From assembly GCA_963082875.1 (NCBI GenBank), contig OY720099.1:4526001-4590000 (forward strand): DNA of 64,000 nt. Direction: 5' to 3'. The notes below the pieces were generated by a model. That model was not told the origin of the DNA and did no database searches. It worked only from the letters and a program-made list of their open reading frames with translations. The stretch is from Corella eumyota. Its lineage: Eukaryota; Chordata; Ascidiacea; Phlebobranchia; Corellidae. The translations under genes were made by a program, and so were the position numbers. Position 1 is the stretch's first letter; each line of letters starts with the position of its first letter. This document shows positions 61,506-64,000 of this stretch, piece by piece.

Positions 61506-63588
61506 ATGAATATTTTAGGGTATTTGTTTTTGTGTAACGTGATACTTGTTGTATCTTGCAACGAATATTATTCAGTTGAATCGAATTCCTATCCATATTT
61601 ACATTCCCATTTAAGCACAGTATATACATCCAAAGAGGGTAGAAAGGTAAGAAAACCTAATTTAAAAGATTAATAAAAAATTAGAATATTTTAATTGGCT
61701 GTTAAAATATAAAACTTTTTCAATTGAGAATGCCTAAAGAAAATTAAATAGTTTTATATTTTTATTTATAATCAGCTAACCTATTTTCCAATGATTTAGG
61801 TTTACGTTTTCGACAAAGTTCTTTCAGATCCACATGTTCTACAAACACGATCATTCTACAGCTTAAAGAACAGTTGGAGATTTGTATTGTTTGATAAATT
61901 TGTAGCTGATCAAGATGCAAAATATGATGACGGTAAAAATTTATGTTTATCAAGTATAACAGCTGGGAGACCATTTGTACAGAATTATAATGTAATCTTT
62001 ACCGGTATCTAGGTGATTTTTGTAATAAATTTCTAATTATTAATAGGTAATGGAATACCATGGAAATCTTGGCAAGACCCAACACTTATGAGCAACACTA
62101 GAATTGGAACAGTTCTAAAATCTATAACTGACTTTGTTTCAGCTAATAATACGGAAAAAAGGTTGAAAATATATAAATAAAACTTTAACGACCTAACAGT
62201 AGACTTATAACTTAAAAGAACTCAATCAAATGCAATATAAGTTTGCTTTAAATGCTGAAAACTTTTTAGTAATTTTGTTTCTTTTCTAGAAATTACAAAA
62301 TGACTGAAACTTATTCAGCTATTATTCGCCGTGGCGACCAGACCACATTGCATAAAGAAATGTCAACACCAAAAGACAACTCTGTTAGTGGTTACTCAAT
62401 GCTAATGTATACTAACACACTTTGGCGAAAGAATAGTTACGGTCAAATGCTATTTTATGAAGACGATCAAAATTCTGATATTTTTGCTGTTATAACACCA
62501 AAATTTGGTAGGATAGTGATTTGGGATAGTTCTATTCCATACATTATTGGTTCACCAGCAATATCTGAGCTTTCAAGCATGTATTTAATATTTGCAAAGT
62601 TCTCATCAGATGAAATTGAGATTTATGAGAACAGGACTTACTTCAAGAATTTTTTAGATGAAATACAGGCAAGACTGCAGCTTTAAACTTTTTTTTAAAT
62701 ATGCTTTTTTTGAAATTGTAAAATAAAATTGTTTACTTTTAGGAAGCAAACAATAAACCTTTTGTGAATACGCTGGAAAATTCAACTGATTTTTCTCCTA
62801 TTTCAAACCTAGATAAACACCTTACTTTACACAGAAAAAGTAAAGCTGGCGAAACGGTAAGATCAAACGGCATTATTTTAATAACTTATTTTGGGAAAAT
62901 AAAGTAAAAATATTGGCTGAATTTTACAAATATTTTTAAATTACTATTAATAAATCTATTAAGCATTCTTTGTATATAAAGGTAAGTGTATATGACTCTC
63001 TTTTCGACGTAAAAGATCTGGATGCTCTTAGATTGTTTACTGTTAAGTATGGAAATTACTTTTTTGATGATCACCTGGATTTAAGTAGTGATAACGTTCA
63101 ATGGATAGCAGGGTTTAATGTAAATAAATTTGCTAAAACTAAATACTGGAAGATTATAAAGCAAGTAGCAACCCATTTCACAGGTTTGTTTTGTATATAT
63201 TTTGTTACATTATTAATCAGGTAAATAAATAAATACTAAGTTATAGTATTCGAAAAGTATTTTAATGCCAAGTGTTCTTTTTTATCTCAAAAAATATGAC
63301 ATTTTTAAATAAATACTCCGTAATTAGAGTTATATATTTTATTAATTTTTTGTAACTTGGCCATATTACTATCATAAATTTTTTATTAAACTTATCTTAA
63401 TAATTAAACCAACAAAAAATCCAAACCTCCTATAATAGGTAGTGATACTTGGTATCCCTATGATGTTGCATGTAACTTGATAAGAAATTTTGACCACACA
63501 AGAATGCATTTGGACACAAGTCGAGATAATGAAAAGGAAGTCACATTTTTGTTGTATCTTAGTCCAAACTGGACGGCGGAATACTATG
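61506..63588 (+). CDS. Secreted tandem-domain 2-oxoglutarate/Fe(II) oxygenase (3' end outside window)
   Basis: A prolyl-4-hydroxylase-like member of the 2OG-Fe(II) oxygenase superfamily; the substrate is unknown. Seven exons are traced, phase-consistent over 411 codons: 61506-61646, 61800-61932, 62047-62161, 62290-62668, 62743-62856, 62982-63183, 63439-63588; the last ends in phase 1 and the gene runs on. A signal peptide (MNILGYLFLCNVILVVSC) directs it to the secretory pathway. Two homologous halves each start with a VYVFDKVLSDP / VSVYDSLFDVKDL type segment. The second half has the iron-binding HxD (RMHLDTSRDN) and a strand TFLLYLSPNW. The first half aligns as TTLHKEMS (H-x-E) and GRIVIWDSSIPYIIG, with Tyr where the distal iron-ligand His is expected, so it is probably not a normal catalytic site. 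The intron at 62669-62742 starts with GC rather than GT (CAG|GCAAGA). Confidence 0.8.
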
Positions 63589-63649
63589 GTAACTTATTTT
63601 TTTTAAAAGCTAAAACATTAAACAAAAAAATTAAAGCTAAAACATTTTT

Positions 63650-63931
63650 TTTGTATATATCTTTATCCTTGTTGTGGGAAATTTGAACGCGCGACTTAAA
63701 CATAGAGTAACATCAATTACTCCCAGTCTCGAGTTGCCTGTGGCAGTTTGGGATATTATAGATTATAATTGCCCGATAATTAAACTGCTGATTAAGTGCT
63801 GGTTCAGCAGGAGTTCATACTGTTTACGGCCTTTTACTCAAGGGCGCTTCAGCATGAGATCAGTGGGGACTGAACCCACGACCCCATTTGTGGTGTAGCA
63901 AGTGTTCTTACGCCTACACCACGCTGCCGGA
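63650..63931 (-). mobile_element. tRNA-derived SINE, full length (copy J)
   Basis: On the minus strand it has GCAGCGTGGTGTAGGCGTAA, a B box (GTGGGTTCAGTCCC), GGCAATTATAATCTATAATA, AACTCGAGACTGGGAG and the final AAGGATAAAGATATATAC module. It is inserted, antisense, in the intron that follows the seventh traced exon of the oxygenase gene. It is among the least diverged copies in this window together with A, F and G. Confidence 0.85.
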
Positions 63932-64000
63932 TTTAAATACAATTAATTAAAAGTTTCAAAGGATTATTAATTTTTTGATAAAAAAGCTCTACAATTACTT

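Noticed and set aside
1-64000. Retrovirus-like, Polinton-like or LINE elements and CRISPR arrays
   Set aside because: I looked for reverse transcriptase, integrase, capsid or polymerase motifs, long terminal repeats and regularly spaced short repeats and saw none.

Overview
The window looks like nuclear DNA of an invertebrate deuterostome, most probably an ascidian tunicate of the Ciona type. The evidence is the very AT-rich background, many introns of about 60 to 600 bases with GT-AG ends, animal-only gene families (IL-17 receptor, SGLT, ZIP13, TTC19, BAP18, RUFY), and a tRNA-headed SINE family scattered through introns. The species call is an inference; the gene calls rest on the translated exons.

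Layout: 1-5778 is non-coding, with a CRE pair and a hairpin. A run of minus-strand genes follows: an 18-exon IL-17 receptor (5779-16277); an unrecognised type II membrane protein with an LCCL-like domain and a Pro/Thr stalk (17301-22234); a ZIP13 zinc transporter (24501-28838); an SGLT-type sodium/sugar cotransporter (29963-35094); and the mitochondrial protein TTC19 (36805-38737). A plus-strand glycogen-targeting subunit of protein phosphatase 1 lies at 41741-43170. About 8 kb without coding sequence follows, with three GC-richer islands that look regulatory. Then come minus-strand BAP18 (51152-52715), a small one-exon ORF (53002-53262), a single-exon RUFY gene (53836-56094) and a fused pseudouridine-5'-phosphate glycosidase/kinase (56747-60805). 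Divergent from the last is a plus-strand secreted 2-oxoglutarate/iron oxygenase with two tandem domains, cut off by the window end (61506 onward).

For all seven multi-exon genes whose CDS lies wholly in the window I traced each exon on the sequence and checked that the splice phases add up to one open frame: 862, 566, 402, 681, 339, 201 and 684 residues for the minus-strand genes, plus 356 for the two-exon phosphatase subunit. The oxygenase is open through 411 codons so far.

The genes do not form an obvious pathway. SGLT and the PP1 glycogen subunit are both linked to glucose handling, but they are about 6 kb apart on opposite strands. Points most worth a second look are the unknown LCCL-like membrane protein, the oxygenase whose first domain has lost part of its iron site, the PsuG-PsuK fusion with a triplicated splice acceptor, the intronless RUFY gene, and an apparent excess of CACGTG E-boxes near gene starts. 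I saw no rRNA, no true tRNA gene, no CRISPR array, and no retrovirus-like or Polinton-like element.
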